Positions 26,250 to 35,432 of a stretch of DNA of 50,298 bases are shown here, one piece after another. A model generated the notes under the pieces. The model ran no database searches. It was not told the origin of the DNA and saw nothing but the letters and a program-made list of their open reading frames with translations. Source of the stretch: Pedobacter sp. (GTDB lineage: Bacteria; Bacteroidota; Bacteroidia; Sphingobacteriales; Sphingobacteriaceae); NCBI GenBank assembly GCA_014378705.1, contig JACMND010000065.1, positions 1 through 50,298 on the forward strand, read 5' to 3'. Position 1 is the first letter of the stretch, and each line of letters opens with the position of its first letter. The translations under genes were made by a program, and so were the position numbers.

Positions 26250-28106
26250 ATGGCCAAAATTTCTATTAATCTCAGCACCGGATCTGTACAAAAAGAAGAT
26301 ATTATCGTGGGGATAGACCTTGGTACAACCAATAGTTTAATAGCTTTTATAAACCCCGAAGGAAATCCGCAGGTTATAAATGATACCGGTAAAGGTGTTC
26401 TTGTTCCTTCCATCATTCATTTTCATCCGGATGGAAGCCTCGTAGTAGGAAACGAAGCAAAAGGTTTTTTAGTTGCAGACCCACAAAATACCGTCTTTTC
26501 TGTAAAAAGACTTTTAGGAAGGTCATATCATGATGTAGAACCACACAAAGATTACTTTTCTTACAAAATAATCGATAACGATACAGAGAGTCTTGTTAAA
26601 ATTAAAGTCGGCGACGCATTTTATACGCCAATTGAACTTTCTGGTTTAATACTTAAAGAGTTAAAAGAGCGTGCGGAACATGCATTAAAAACCTCCGTTA
26701 ACCGGGCTGTAATAACTGTTCCAGCTTATTTTAACGATAGCCAAAGACAGGCAACACGTGATGCGGGTAAACTTGCCGGACTAGATGTTTTACGGATAGT
26801 TAATGAGCCAACAGCAGCAAGTTTAGCGTATGGCATCGGGTTAAACCCAGACGAAGAAAAAACTATTGCGGTATATGATCTTGGCGGAGGTACGTTTGAT
26901 GTTTCTATCCTTAAAATACAAAATGGAATTTTTGAGGTTTTAGCAACTAACGGAGATACTTTTTTGGGTGGTGATGATTTTGATCAGGCCATTCTTAATT
27001 ATTGGATCGATGAAAATAAACTTGACCGCAACCTGATTTTCAAAGACCAGAAGCTTTTCCAGGCAATACGTCTTAAAGCCGAGGAGGCCAAAATCGCATT
27101 AAGCTCACAAAATATTTTCAATGATTTTGTTAACGACATTCCATGTGCCATTACTAAATTAAAATTTGAAGAACTGATTGCTAACAAAGTGAAACAAACA
27201 ATAATGTGCTGCCAAAATGCTTTGCAGGATGCCTCAATCACAACTTCAGAGATTCAGGAAGTGGTGATGGTTGGGGGGTCAACCCGTACGCCTCTTGTAA
27301 AAAAAGAAGTTTCAGCTTTTTTTAACAGAACCGCCCATGATCAGATTAACCCGGATGAAGTTGTTGCCCTGGGTGCTGCCCTCCAGGCAGATATTCTTGC
27401 CGGAAACCGCAAAGATATATTGTTACTGGATGTTACTCCACTCTCATTAGGTATTGAAACCATGGGCGGTCTGATGGATGTAATCATCCCGAGGAATGCA
27501 AAGGTTCCCTCAAAAGCCGGGCGGCAGTATACTACCTCAATTGACGGTCAGGTTAACATGAAAATTTCGGTTTACCAGGGTGAAAGGGATCTGGTTAAAG
27601 AAAATCGGAAGCTCGCGGAATTTGATCTAAAAGGAATTCCATCTATGCCTGCTGGTTACCCGAAAGTAGATATAAATTTTATTTTAAATGCGGATGGGAT
27701 ATTGAAAATTGAAGCAGTAGAATTACGTTCGGGGGTTAAACAGGAAGTGCAAGTTAAACCTACATATGGTTTAACTGATCAGGAAGTAGAACAAATGCTT
27801 TTAGATAGTATAGAAAATGCGAAGGAAGATGTCAGTCAGCGGATGTTAATAGAAGCCCGAACTGAAGGGGAACAAATGGTTTACACCGTTGAGCGTTTTC
27901 TGGAAAAAAATTCAAAATATGTATCTCCCAGGGAGACAAACGATGCGATGACCCACTTAGAGGAACTTAAACAGACTTTAAAAACCGGTGATAAAGATCA
28001 AATTTTAAAAAGTATAGATTTTGTAAACGAGTTTACACGCCCCTTTGCCGAAAGATTGATGGATATGGCAATTTCTACTTCCATGAGAGGGAAAACGATT
28101 GAATAA
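26250..28106 (+). CDS. hscA: HscA-like Hsp70 chaperone
   Basis: A 618-residue Hsp70. A short extension of about 18 residues precedes VGIDLGTTNS, as in HscA but not DnaK. The ATPase domain holds VYDLGGGTFDVSIL and VGGSTRTPLV. The substrate-binding domain starts near LLLDVTPLSLGIETMGG, and the lid region has the HscA-like LTDQEVEQML...AKEDV. The length is close to that of known HscA. HscA proteins hand iron-sulfur clusters from the scaffold IscU to targets with the co-chaperone HscB, but neither iscU nor hscB is in the window, so the client is uncertain. A DnaK paralogue is the alternative. Confidence 0.85.
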   Translation: MAKISINLSTGSVQKEDIIVGIDLGTTNSLIAFINPEGNPQVINDTGKGVLVPSIIHFHPDGSLVVGNEAKGFLVADPQNTVFSVKRLLGRSYHDVEPHKDYFSYKIIDNDTESLVKIKVGDAFYTPIELSGLILKELKERAEHALKTSVNRAVITVPAYFNDSQRQATRDAGKLAGLDVLRIVNEPTAASLAYGIGLNPDEEKTIAVYDLGGGTFDVSILKIQNGIFEVLATNGDTFLGGDDFDQAILNYWIDENKLDRNLIFKDQKLFQAIRLKAEEAKIALSSQNIFNDFVNDIPCAITKLKFEELIANKVKQTIMCCQNALQDASITTSEIQEVVMVGGSTRTPLVKKEVSAFFNRTAHDQINPDEVVALGAALQADILAGNRKDILLLDVTPLSLGIETMGGLMDVIIPRNAKVPSKAGRQYTTSIDGQVNMKISVYQGERDLVKENRKLAEFDLKGIPSMPAGYPKVDINFILNADGILKIEAVELRSGVKQEVQVKPTYGLTDQEVEQMLLDSIENAKEDVSQRMLIEARTEGEQMVYTVERFLEKNSKYVSPRETNDAMTHLEELKQTLKTGDKDQILKSIDFVNEFTRPFAERLMDMAISTSMRGKTIE

Positions 28107-28107
28107 T

Positions 28108-28164
28108 TAAAATTATGAATTAAGAATTAAGAATTATTGATTTCGTTCTTAATTCATAATTTTA
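28108..28164. repeat. AT-rich 19-bp inverted repeat, possible bidirectional terminator
   Basis: Arms 28108-28126 and 28146-28164 are perfectly complementary over 19 bp and enclose a 19-nt loop. The sequence is built of ATTATGAATTAAGAATT-like units. It lies between the convergent ends of hscA and the small coiled-coil gene and could terminate both transcripts, though it lacks G/C pairs. It may also be a copy of a dispersed genomic repeat. Confidence 0.6.
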
Positions 28165-28172
28165 GTTTGGAA

Positions 28173-28481
28173 TTATTTTGCTCCTTCTGTTGCTTCGCGG
28201 ATGGCTTCCTGTTCCCTTAACGCATCAACATTATTCTTCTTTCCAAAGTCGTCTTTGCTTTCCTCAAAGCTGCTAAGTATTTCAGCAATCTTATCTAAAT
28301 TATCAGCAACGTTCTGATGTACATCCGGAAGTATCCGCTCCAACGTTTTATTCTCTAGTTCAATATTGTCTACTTCTATTTTGCCAATCTTCTGAACAAT
28401 AGCAGTTTGACTATTTTTTAAATCTTCAAGCTCACGGGTTATTTTTTCCATTAGCTCGAACTTTTTTAATTTATTATCCAT
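28173..28481 (-). CDS. Small coiled-coil protein of unknown function
   Basis: A 102-residue, highly charged, all-helical protein with heptad-like spacing of Leu and Ile over about residues 8-75 and no signal peptide or cysteine. It is therefore likely a soluble cytoplasmic coiled coil. Its ATG at 28481 is 87 nt downstream of the riboflavin synthase gene on the same strand. I do not recognise a family. Being bracketed by a real gene and a transcription-end structure supports its being a gene. Confidence 0.7.
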   Translation of the reverse strand: MDNKLKKFELMEKITRELEDLKNSQTAIVQKIGKIEVDNIELENKTLERILPDVHQNVADNLDKIAEILSSFEESKDDFGKKNNVDALREQEAIREATEGAK

Positions 28482-28568
28482 AATTCTATTTTAAACTTTC
28501 TATGTAAAGGAAATTAACAATAATCCCGCCAAGGAGGTTTTTATTATTACAAGAAAAATTAATCAAAT

Positions 28569-29162
28569 TTAGCTTTTTGATCTTCCCATTAATCTGCTTA
28601 CATATTTGCCGATGATATCAAACTCCAGGTTTACAATTGAGTTAATTTCCAGATTCTGAAAACTGGTGTGCTCGTAAGTGTATGGAATAATAGCTACAGA
28701 AAAGCTGTTTTCAAGAGAATTTACCACCGTTAAACTAACCCCGTTTATACAAACCGAACCTTTTTCAACGGTGATATTTCCTGCTGCCGGATCATACTCG
28801 AATGAATATTCCCAGCTTCCGTTATTTTCTTTAAAATGAGTACAAATAGCTGTCTGATCTACATGGCCCTGAACAATATGCCCATCCAAGCGCCCGTTTA
28901 TTTGCATACATCTTTCCAGGTTTATAAAATCTCCAATTTTTAGTTCCTGAAGATTAGTTTTAGATAGAGTTTCATCTATCGCGGTTACGGCATGTATGCC
29001 CGATTGTAAATTAACAACTGTTAAACAGACTCCATTGTGTGCAACACTTTGGTCAATCTTTAACTCATCAGAAATGGCTGAAGATATGCTTATGTTGAGA
29101 TTATTTTGATCTTTGTTGAGAGCAGTAACCTGGCCTAGAGTTTCAATTATTCCGGTGAACAT
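28569..29162 (-). CDS. ribE: Riboflavin synthase, alpha subunit
   Basis: A 197-residue protein made of two lumazine-binding repeats. It starts with the invariant MFTGIIE, and the two repeats carry the paired segments HNGVCLTVVN and INGVSLTVVN. GHIVQGHVDQ marks the junction. Converts two 6,7-dimethyl-8-ribityllumazine molecules into riboflavin. Standard length. Lies 80 nt downstream of accC; other rib genes are elsewhere. Confidence 0.95.
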   Translation of the reverse strand: MFTGIIETLGQVTALNKDQNNLNISISSAISDELKIDQSVAHNGVCLTVVNLQSGIHAVTAIDETLSKTNLQELKIGDFINLERCMQINGRLDGHIVQGHVDQTAICTHFKENNGSWEYSFEYDPAAGNITVEKGSVCINGVSLTVVNSLENSFSVAIIPYTYEHTSFQNLEINSIVNLEFDIIGKYVSRLMGRSKS

Positions 29163-29242
29163 AAAAGTATAGCGTAGTTGATATTGAGTCCTGAGATTTT
29201 GTAAGAATTAATGGGATAATTGTTTATTAGTTCATTGATTAA

Positions 29243-30724
29243 TTAATTCTTCCGGTTCTTTCTCCAGTTCGAATTCACATTTATGCTTTCGGCAGGCCTC
29301 ACATTTTTGTTTTGTTGACTAAAAATTTGTTCGGCTAACACGGCTGCAACCAATGCTTCATCTTCTTCAGATTCTTCTAAAAATTCTGGCCTAAAATGCT
29401 TTTCAACAAAATGAGTATTAAAATCGCCTGAAATAAATGCGGGATGTTGCATGACGAATTTTCCGAAACCAAGCGTGGTTTGTATTCCTGTAATCTGATA
29501 TTCGTCAATGGCTCTCACCATTCGTTCAATTGCTTCTGTACGATTTTTTCCATAAGTGATCAGTTTGGCGATCATCGGATCATAATAAATGGGAATTTCC
29601 ATACCTTGCTCAAAACCATCATCAACCCGCACACCGGGTCCTTTTGGAGTCTGGTATGTTTTAAGTGTTCCTATATCCGGAAGAAAATAATTTTTTGGAT
29701 CTTCCGCATACACCCTCACTTCAATAGCATGCCCATTAATGTGCAAATCCTCCTGCTTAAAATCTAATTTCTCACCCATTGCAACTTTAATCTGTTCTTT
29801 AACGAGGTCAATCCCGGTAATCATTTCCGTTACCGGATGCTCTACCTGCAACCGGGTATTCATCTCCAAAAAATAAAAATCAAGGTTTTCATCCATAATA
29901 AACTCTACGGTACCCGCACCGGTGTAACTACAGGATCGGGCCACATCTACCGCACATTTCCCCATTTTCATCCGGATCTCAGGTGTTAAAATAGCGGAAG
30001 GTGCTTCTTCAACTACTTTCTGATGACGGCGTTGAACAGAACAATCCCGCTCAAAGAGATGCACGATATTCCCATAATTATCTCCCAAAACCTGTATTTC
30101 TATATGTCTCGGAGAAGAAACATATCTTTCGATAAATACAGAACCATCTCCAAACGCAGATGCAGCTTCGGAAACAGCCAGGTCCATTTGTTCGGTAAAA
30201 TCTTCAACCCTATTTACTATACGCATGCCCTTACCGCCACCGCCGGCAGCAGCTTTAATCAATATTGGAAAACCAACTTCAACCGCACGATTTATTGCTT
30301 GATGAATATCAGTAATTGCTTCTTCCGTTCCGGGCACCATTGGGATGTTAAATTTAAGCGCTGCTGCTTTCGCGGATAACTTATTACCCATAATTTCCAT
30401 CGCTTCCGGGGAAGGACCAATAAGAGTTAATCCAGCTTGTAGAACCTGCCTGGCGAATTCGGCATTTTCAGACAAAAAACCATAACCAGGATGTATGGCT
30501 TCTGCACCCGTTATCCTGCAGGCTTCAAGAATATTTTCAATTACCAGATAAGACTGATTGGAGGGTGCAGGACCAATACAAATACTTTCATCGGCATACC
30601 GAACATGCAAGGCGTTACGATCAGCTTCTGAGTAAACACCCACCGTTTTAATACCCATTTCCCGGGCAGAGCGCATTATTCGAAGTGCGATCTCACCCCG
30701 GTTGGCAACCAGGATTTTTTTCAT
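29243..30724 (-). CDS. accC: Biotin carboxylase subunit of acetyl-CoA (or propionyl-CoA) carboxylase
   Basis: A 493-residue biotin carboxylase. Visible are the N-terminal KILVANRGEIALRIMR, the ATP-grasp glycine loop KAAAGGGGKGMR, the HLFERDCSVQRRHQK region, the catalytic EMNTRLQVEHPVTE and the C-terminal EVRVYAEDP. About 45 residues beyond the usual 449 form a charged, low-complexity tail. Carboxylates biotin on the carrier protein AccB. No accB or carboxyltransferase gene is adjacent, so the acyl-CoA substrate is not settled by context. Confidence 0.94.
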   Translation of the reverse strand: MKKILVANRGEIALRIMRSAREMGIKTVGVYSEADRNALHVRYADESICIGPAPSNQSYLVIENILEACRITGAEAIHPGYGFLSENAEFARQVLQAGLTLIGPSPEAMEIMGNKLSAKAAALKFNIPMVPGTEEAITDIHQAINRAVEVGFPILIKAAAGGGGKGMRIVNRVEDFTEQMDLAVSEAASAFGDGSVFIERYVSSPRHIEIQVLGDNYGNIVHLFERDCSVQRRHQKVVEEAPSAILTPEIRMKMGKCAVDVARSCSYTGAGTVEFIMDENLDFYFLEMNTRLQVEHPVTEMITGIDLVKEQIKVAMGEKLDFKQEDLHINGHAIEVRVYAEDPKNYFLPDIGTLKTYQTPKGPGVRVDDGFEQGMEIPIYYDPMIAKLITYGKNRTEAIERMVRAIDEYQITGIQTTLGFGKFVMQHPAFISGDFNTHFVEKHFRPEFLEESEEDEALVAAVLAEQIFSQQNKNVRPAESINVNSNWRKNRKN

Positions 30725-30729
30725 CTTAG

Positions 30730-30737
30730 CAAATGTA
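30730..30737 (-). promoter_or_regulatory. Candidate -7 element just upstream of accC
   Basis: The minus strand reads TACATTTG (TANNTTTG consensus) and ends only 5 nt before the ATG at 30724. If it is used, the accC transcript would be nearly leaderless. The 295-nt gap to the divergent amidohydrolase gene holds nothing else I can identify. Confidence 0.33.
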
Positions 30738-31019
30738 GAATTTTTATAATACGCTAAACTGTAAGCATCTTTGTTAATAAATAATTTAAAACTTTTTGTT
30801 CCCGCTTAAATGTACCATAGTTAACTAAATGGAAAAATAAATTTCTTAAGTACAAACGTCAGGCGTATTAATCTATAATGCCGGATGATTAATTTTATGT
30901 TTTCGAATGACAAACATTTATAATGAAAGCATCTTTAATTTGTTTTGTTGTAAAGAACCATAAGATCCTTGATGCAAAAAATAAACACTTATAAAAGTCA
31001 AATTATCTCTAAAATTTAA

Positions 31020-32276
31020 ATGAAAACTATCTTCCTCCTTGTACTCTTTAGTTTAGCTATAAAAAATGCTGACGCCCAAACGTCTTACCTCCTTAAAGCC
31101 GACCGTGTATTTGATGGCGTGATCATGCATGATCAGTGGGTGGTACTTGTTTCGGGAGAACAGATTGAAGCTATCGGTCCGGTTGGCAAAATTAAAGTCG
31201 GCGTATCAACAAAAATTATTGAACTGAAAGGCCAGACGCTTCTTCCAGGTTTAATTGAAGGACATTCACATGTGCTTTTGCATCCATACAATGAAACCTC
31301 ATGGGATGACCAGGTATTGAAAGAAAGCCGGGTTGAACGTACGGTAAGGGCGACGAGCCATTTACAGAAAACGCTGATGGCTGGCTTTACAACCATTCGC
31401 GATCTGGGTACAGAAGGTGCAGGTTATGATGATGTTGGATTGAAACAAAGTATAGAGAAAGGTTTAATTTCAGGCCCCAGAATGTTAGTGGCGGGGCCTG
31501 CAATTGTGGCTACAGGATCCTACGGCCCGAAAAGCAATGTAACTGCAATAAAATTGATTAACGGTGCGGAAGAAGCGGATGACCAAAATATAGTAAAAGT
31601 TGTTCGTGATCAGATAGGTCATGGAGTTGATATGGTAAAAATTTATGCGGATTACGGCTGGGGAATTAATGATTCTATTCAGCCTACTTTTCTTGAAGAG
31701 GAGATCAGAAAAGCGGTATTAACAGCCAAAAGCAGCGGTCGCGGTGTGGTTGCTCATGCAAGTTCAGTGGAAGGAATGCGCAGGGCGATACTGGCTGGAG
31801 TAGAAACCATAGAACATGGCGACAATGGAACACTGGAGATTTTTAAATTAATGAAGGAAAAAAATGTGGCCTTTTGCCCTACACTTGCAGCAGGTGATGC
31901 CGTGTTACAGTACAAAGGTTGGAAAAAAGGAACTGAGCCTGAACCGCAACGGATAATTGAAAAGAGAGCGTCTTTTAAACTGGCTTTAAAAGCTGAGGTA
32001 ACCATTTGTATGGGTGGAGATGTGGGGGTTTTTTCTCATGGTGATAATGCAAAAGAAATGGAAATGATGGTTGATTATGGCATGAAACCTATTGACGTTT
32101 TGCGCTCGGCCACTTCTGTAAACGCAGATGTCTTTCATATCGCAAAACAGGTTGGCCGCATCAAAACAAACCTGATTGCAGATCTTATAGCCGTGAATGG
32201 AAACCCTGCAGAAAACATGTCAGCAATAAGGCAGGTAACAATGGTTATAAAGAGTGGTAAAATTGTAAAAGAGTAG
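31020..32276 (+). CDS. Exported metal-dependent amidohydrolase
   Basis: A 418-residue amidohydrolase related to imidazolonepropionase and Xaa-Pro dipeptidase-like enzymes. A signal peptide (about 1-19, NADAQ) suggests a periplasmic location. Metal-binding motifs visible are GHSHVLLHP (HxH), a carboxylated-lysine region DMVKIYADYGWG, VAHASS, ETIEHGDNG and the aspartate in MGGDVGVFSHG. Hydrolyses an amide or peptide-like bond; the substrate is unknown. Its stop codon is 1 nt from that of the convergent ltaE. Confidence 0.88.
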   Translation: MKTIFLLVLFSLAIKNADAQTSYLLKADRVFDGVIMHDQWVVLVSGEQIEAIGPVGKIKVGVSTKIIELKGQTLLPGLIEGHSHVLLHPYNETSWDDQVLKESRVERTVRATSHLQKTLMAGFTTIRDLGTEGAGYDDVGLKQSIEKGLISGPRMLVAGPAIVATGSYGPKSNVTAIKLINGAEEADDQNIVKVVRDQIGHGVDMVKIYADYGWGINDSIQPTFLEEEIRKAVLTAKSSGRGVVAHASSVEGMRRAILAGVETIEHGDNGTLEIFKLMKEKNVAFCPTLAAGDAVLQYKGWKKGTEPEPQRIIEKRASFKLALKAEVTICMGGDVGVFSHGDNAKEMEMMVDYGMKPIDVLRSATSVNADVFHIAKQVGRIKTNLIADLIAVNGNPAENMSAIRQVTMVIKSGKIVKE

Positions 32277-32277
32277 T

Positions 32278-33297
32278 TCAATGCAGCTTTTTCAATTGAT
32301 CCAAAGTGTATTGAACCATATCCTCACTCACATCTAAATGCGTTACAAAACGAATCTTTTGCTTCCCAAAAGTGTTGCATTTTATGCCAAGATCCTTCAG
32401 CTTTTCTACAAAATGAGATGCATCATACCGATCATCCAGTTCAAAAATTACGATGTTGGTTTCAACAGGTAATACTTTTTTAATAAATGGCAAACTGTTT
32501 AAAGAGGTTTCAAGCAGGGCTGCGTGATCGTGGTCATTCTGCATCCGGTTAACGTGATTATCCAGGGCGTAAATTCCGGCTGCCGCCAAAAAACCTGCCT
32601 GGCGCATCCCACCTCCCAAAACTTTTCTTATCCGTTTTGCTTTTGCGATGGTTTCTTCGCTGGCAAGTAAAACAGATCCAACCGGAGCCCCAAGACCTTT
32701 AGAAAGACAAATGGAAATTCCATCAAACATAGCTCCATACCCGGAAGCCTTATCACCTGTTTTAATCAAGGCATTGAATAACCTGGCACCATCAAGATGA
32801 AGTTTTAGATTTTTTAATCTGCATAAATGATAAATCGGTTCAATTTGCTCAAGGGTATAACAACTTCCGCCTCCCCGGTTTACTGTGTTTTCTAATACCA
32901 CTAAACTAGATTTGGGGTAGTGTAAATCAACAGGATTTATTTCCGCTTCAATTAATTCTGGGGTTAGCCTTCCCCTGTCGCCGTAAAGTAAGCGTACAGA
33001 AGATGCCGAATTAAACGCAATACCACCACCCTCATACCGATAAACATGCGCAGTTTCATCACAAATCACCTCATCCATGGGCTGAGTAAAGCACTTAATG
33101 GCAATTTGGTTGGTCATGGTTCCTGAAGGGCAAAAAAGCCCAGCCTCCATATTAAACATCAAGGCTAATTTTCGCTCCAGTTCATGAACGGTTTCATCCT
33201 CATCTAAAACATCATCGCCCACCCGGGCATTTATCATGGCTTCCAGCATTTCCTTTCCGGGCCTGGTTACCGTATCGCTCCTTAAATCAACAATCAT
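32278..33297 (-). CDS. ltaE: Low-specificity L-threonine aldolase
   Basis: A 339-residue PLP enzyme of the beta-eliminating lyase/threonine aldolase family. N-terminal DLRSDTVTRPGKEML is diagnostic. The PLP lysine lies in CLSKGLGAPVGS, and the LHLDGARLFNA aspartate contacts the pyridine ring. Splits L-threonine or allo-threonine into glycine and acetaldehyde. Start ATG at 33297, just downstream of a TAATTTTG promoter-like element. Confidence 0.93.
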   Translation of the reverse strand: MIVDLRSDTVTRPGKEMLEAMINARVGDDVLDEDETVHELERKLALMFNMEAGLFCPSGTMTNQIAIKCFTQPMDEVICDETAHVYRYEGGGIAFNSASSVRLLYGDRGRLTPELIEAEINPVDLHYPKSSLVVLENTVNRGGGSCYTLEQIEPIYHLCRLKNLKLHLDGARLFNALIKTGDKASGYGAMFDGISICLSKGLGAPVGSVLLASEETIAKAKRIRKVLGGGMRQAGFLAAAGIYALDNHVNRMQNDHDHAALLETSLNSLPFIKKVLPVETNIVIFELDDRYDASHFVEKLKDLGIKCNTFGKQKIRFVTHLDVSEDMVQYTLDQLKKLH

Positions 33298-33309
33298 AGT
33301 CTTTAATTA

Positions 33310-33317
33310 CAAAATTA
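33310..33317 (-). promoter_or_regulatory. Candidate -7 element upstream of ltaE
   Basis: The minus strand reads TAATTTTG (TANNTTTG consensus), ending 12 nt before the ATG at 33297. No -33 element is clear. The rest of the 287-nt divergent gap is very AT-rich without other structure that I can recognise. Confidence 0.33.
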
Positions 33318-33584
33318 AATGTAAAAATCTTACTTAAAATTCTCTTTAGACAAGTATTTATATAAATTTTTATTCTATGTTAAATTATTCGCTTGTTTCT
33401 GTTGTTTTCTACTCTAAAATTAGTAACATCGCAAACTAAATAATTGCATTTAAGTTCATTAAGAATCTGGGTTTTAATAATTGAATTTGGTTTACCCGCA
33501 AAAATTCTGTGTGAATTTTTAATTAAATGATAATTTTATAATCATTTAATATTTATAATTTTAAACTCCAATAATATTAAAGCT

Positions 33585-34439
33585 ATGATCATTATTGCCG
33601 ATGGAGGCTCAACTAAAACCAATTGGTGCTTATTAAACGAAGAAGGTGAAAAAATTTATTTCAACACTGAAGGGTATAATCCTTATTTTTCTGACTCTGA
33701 GTACATCATAAATTCCCTTAAAAAAACCCTTCCTCAAGACCTAAATATTAGCAATATTGATAAAGTTTATTATTATGGTGCTGGTGTACACAACCAAGAA
33801 AAGGCGGACATTGTAAAAAAAGCATTAAAAATGCAATTTACTGAAGCTGATGTTTATGTAGGTCATGATTTGCTGGCAGCCGCCAGGGCATTACTGGGAA
33901 ACAACGTTGGTTTTGCAGCCATATTAGGTACAGGAACAAACACCTGTATTTACGATGGAAAGGAAATTTCCTCTAATATTGATTCGCTGGCTTACATCTT
34001 AGGTGATGAAGGAAGTGGTTGCTACATCGGCAAAAAACTTTTGTCTGATTATTTAAGAGGCTATATGCCTTTAGAAGTAAGTGAAGTATTTTACAATACG
34101 TACAAACTAAGCCATGATGAGATCATGGATAACATTTATAGTAAACCACTGCCCAATCGTTTTTGTGCAAGTTTTAGCAAGTTTGTATACGATAATCCGG
34201 TAAATATTGAATATTCCAGAAACATTGTAAAAAGTTCGTTTATAGATTTTTTTGAGAATTTAGTAGTTCATTATCCCGATTATAAAAACTATTCTTTTAA
34301 TTGTATCGGCTCTGTAGGCTATAATTTTAGAAACGTTTTAGAAGAACTTGCTATTCAATACGGGATGAAAATCGGGCGTATTATGCGTTCGCCGATTGAT
34401 GATCTGGTTAAATATCATCAAGACAACTTAAACGGTTAA
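33585..34439 (+). CDS. BadF/BadG-type ATPase, N-acetylglucosamine kinase-like
   Basis: A 284-residue actin-fold ATPase. The phosphate-1 loop is IIADGGSTKTNW, phosphate-2 is AILGTGTNTC and the GDEGSGCYIGKK segment is typical of the BadF/BadG/BcrA/BcrD group in Bacteroidota, often annotated as N-acetylglucosamine kinase. Likely phosphorylates an amino sugar in the cytoplasm, possibly one recycled from cell wall. No other amino-sugar gene is adjacent, so the substrate is inferred from the family. Confidence 0.85.
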   Translation: MIIIADGGSTKTNWCLLNEEGEKIYFNTEGYNPYFSDSEYIINSLKKTLPQDLNISNIDKVYYYGAGVHNQEKADIVKKALKMQFTEADVYVGHDLLAAARALLGNNVGFAAILGTGTNTCIYDGKEISSNIDSLAYILGDEGSGCYIGKKLLSDYLRGYMPLEVSEVFYNTYKLSHDEIMDNIYSKPLPNRFCASFSKFVYDNPVNIEYSRNIVKSSFIDFFENLVVHYPDYKNYSFNCIGSVGYNFRNVLEELAIQYGMKIGRIMRSPIDDLVKYHQDNLNG

Positions 34440-34488
34440 GCACTGTTTTAGATCCAACGTTTAGATGTCTTCAGAATCCGTGATAAAA

Positions 34489-35281
34489 TCAGGACTGTAA
34501 ATTAGGTAACTCACCAATTAATTCTTCTGTTTCATCAAATAGAGATTTGTTGGTTTTAATAAATAACACCACTATCACCGCAATAACAATTAAAACCTCT
34601 GCAAAGTAAATAGCATTTTCGGCGTGTGAATTAAGAAGATGATTGTAAAAAAACAAAAAGCTAAGGTTTGTAAAAGTATGGGCTAAAGAATAAACACAAC
34701 CCATGTAAAACCCTGTTTTGTGAGGCGGGATGCTTCCCCCAAGAAATACATACGGCGGTTTCATCATACTTCTCCAGCCAATACCAAAGCTGATCGTTGG
34801 AAAAAATTAAACATTTGTTATTATAAAGGGTATGCGCATCAGCCTGATACCAGCCACCAGCAGATTTCTGAAATGAGCACTTTTCGTTTTAACTTTTTTT
34901 ACGAAAAAGATCAACTTATATCCAGAGCAATCCTGCAGCCTTCCAAATAAACTGCCAATTAACTGCCAAAAGGCATTGCGATTTAACATAACCTAAAAAT
35001 AATGGGGTCTTCTAAAAATGGGATCTTCTTCTGCAATAAGGGCTAAAGTACCATTGCTCATTGGGCACAATAGCAGGCAGAATAATTATATTAATCATTG
35101 GCCCGACAAGACATAAAAAGGAAAGTATTGCTTCGTCAGCATCTTGATACGAATAAATAGGACCCATATTTGTTTGCTGAAGTCAGAAGCTGTACTGGAT
35201 TCGGGAAAATCTAAAATTCAAATTTAATATCTGACTGAACTTTAATGATGATTTGGTATCAATGAGATTTTTAATTTCCAC
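34489..35281 (-). pseudogene. Decayed sugar transporter of the major facilitator superfamily
   Basis: Reading the minus strand from GTG at 35281 gives a degraded N-terminal half of a sugar MFS protein. It has QILNLNF, RIQYSF, an in-frame TGA (35183-35185), LQQTNMGPIYSY and LVGPMINIIILP. The GRRRP-like CRRRSHF loop is then followed by TAG (35012-35014), and AAGLLWI by TAA (34916-34918). A different frame resumes near 34870 with LLVAGIRLMRIPF and a TAA (34807-34809). SFGIGW, GGSIPPHKTGFYMG and a last hydrophobic helix follow, ending at 34489. About 265 codons remain of an expected 430-480, so roughly 200 central residues are deleted. The pattern resembles the GPH/SLC45-like sugar transporters of Bacteroidota, from memory of those families. 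The neighbouring trehalose genes suggest it once carried a disaccharide. From 35282 to 35432 I see nothing else. Confidence 0.78.
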
Positions 35282-35432
35282 AAAAAAAAACTATACTTAA
35301 GTGCAGCCAGATTATTTTATCGAAAAAGCAAACAACTACTTTAGATTGAGATGATATATATAATTAATGAGTTTAATGATTTATGCCATTTCTAGGTATC
35401 CTACACCAATCTAATGAAAGTTTTAACCACCT

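Noticed and set aside
34720-34950. A 76-codon plus-strand open frame next to otsAB
   Set aside because: It lies over the transporter pseudogene on the opposite strand. The minus-strand remnants explain the region, and the plus-strand product has no recognisable feature.
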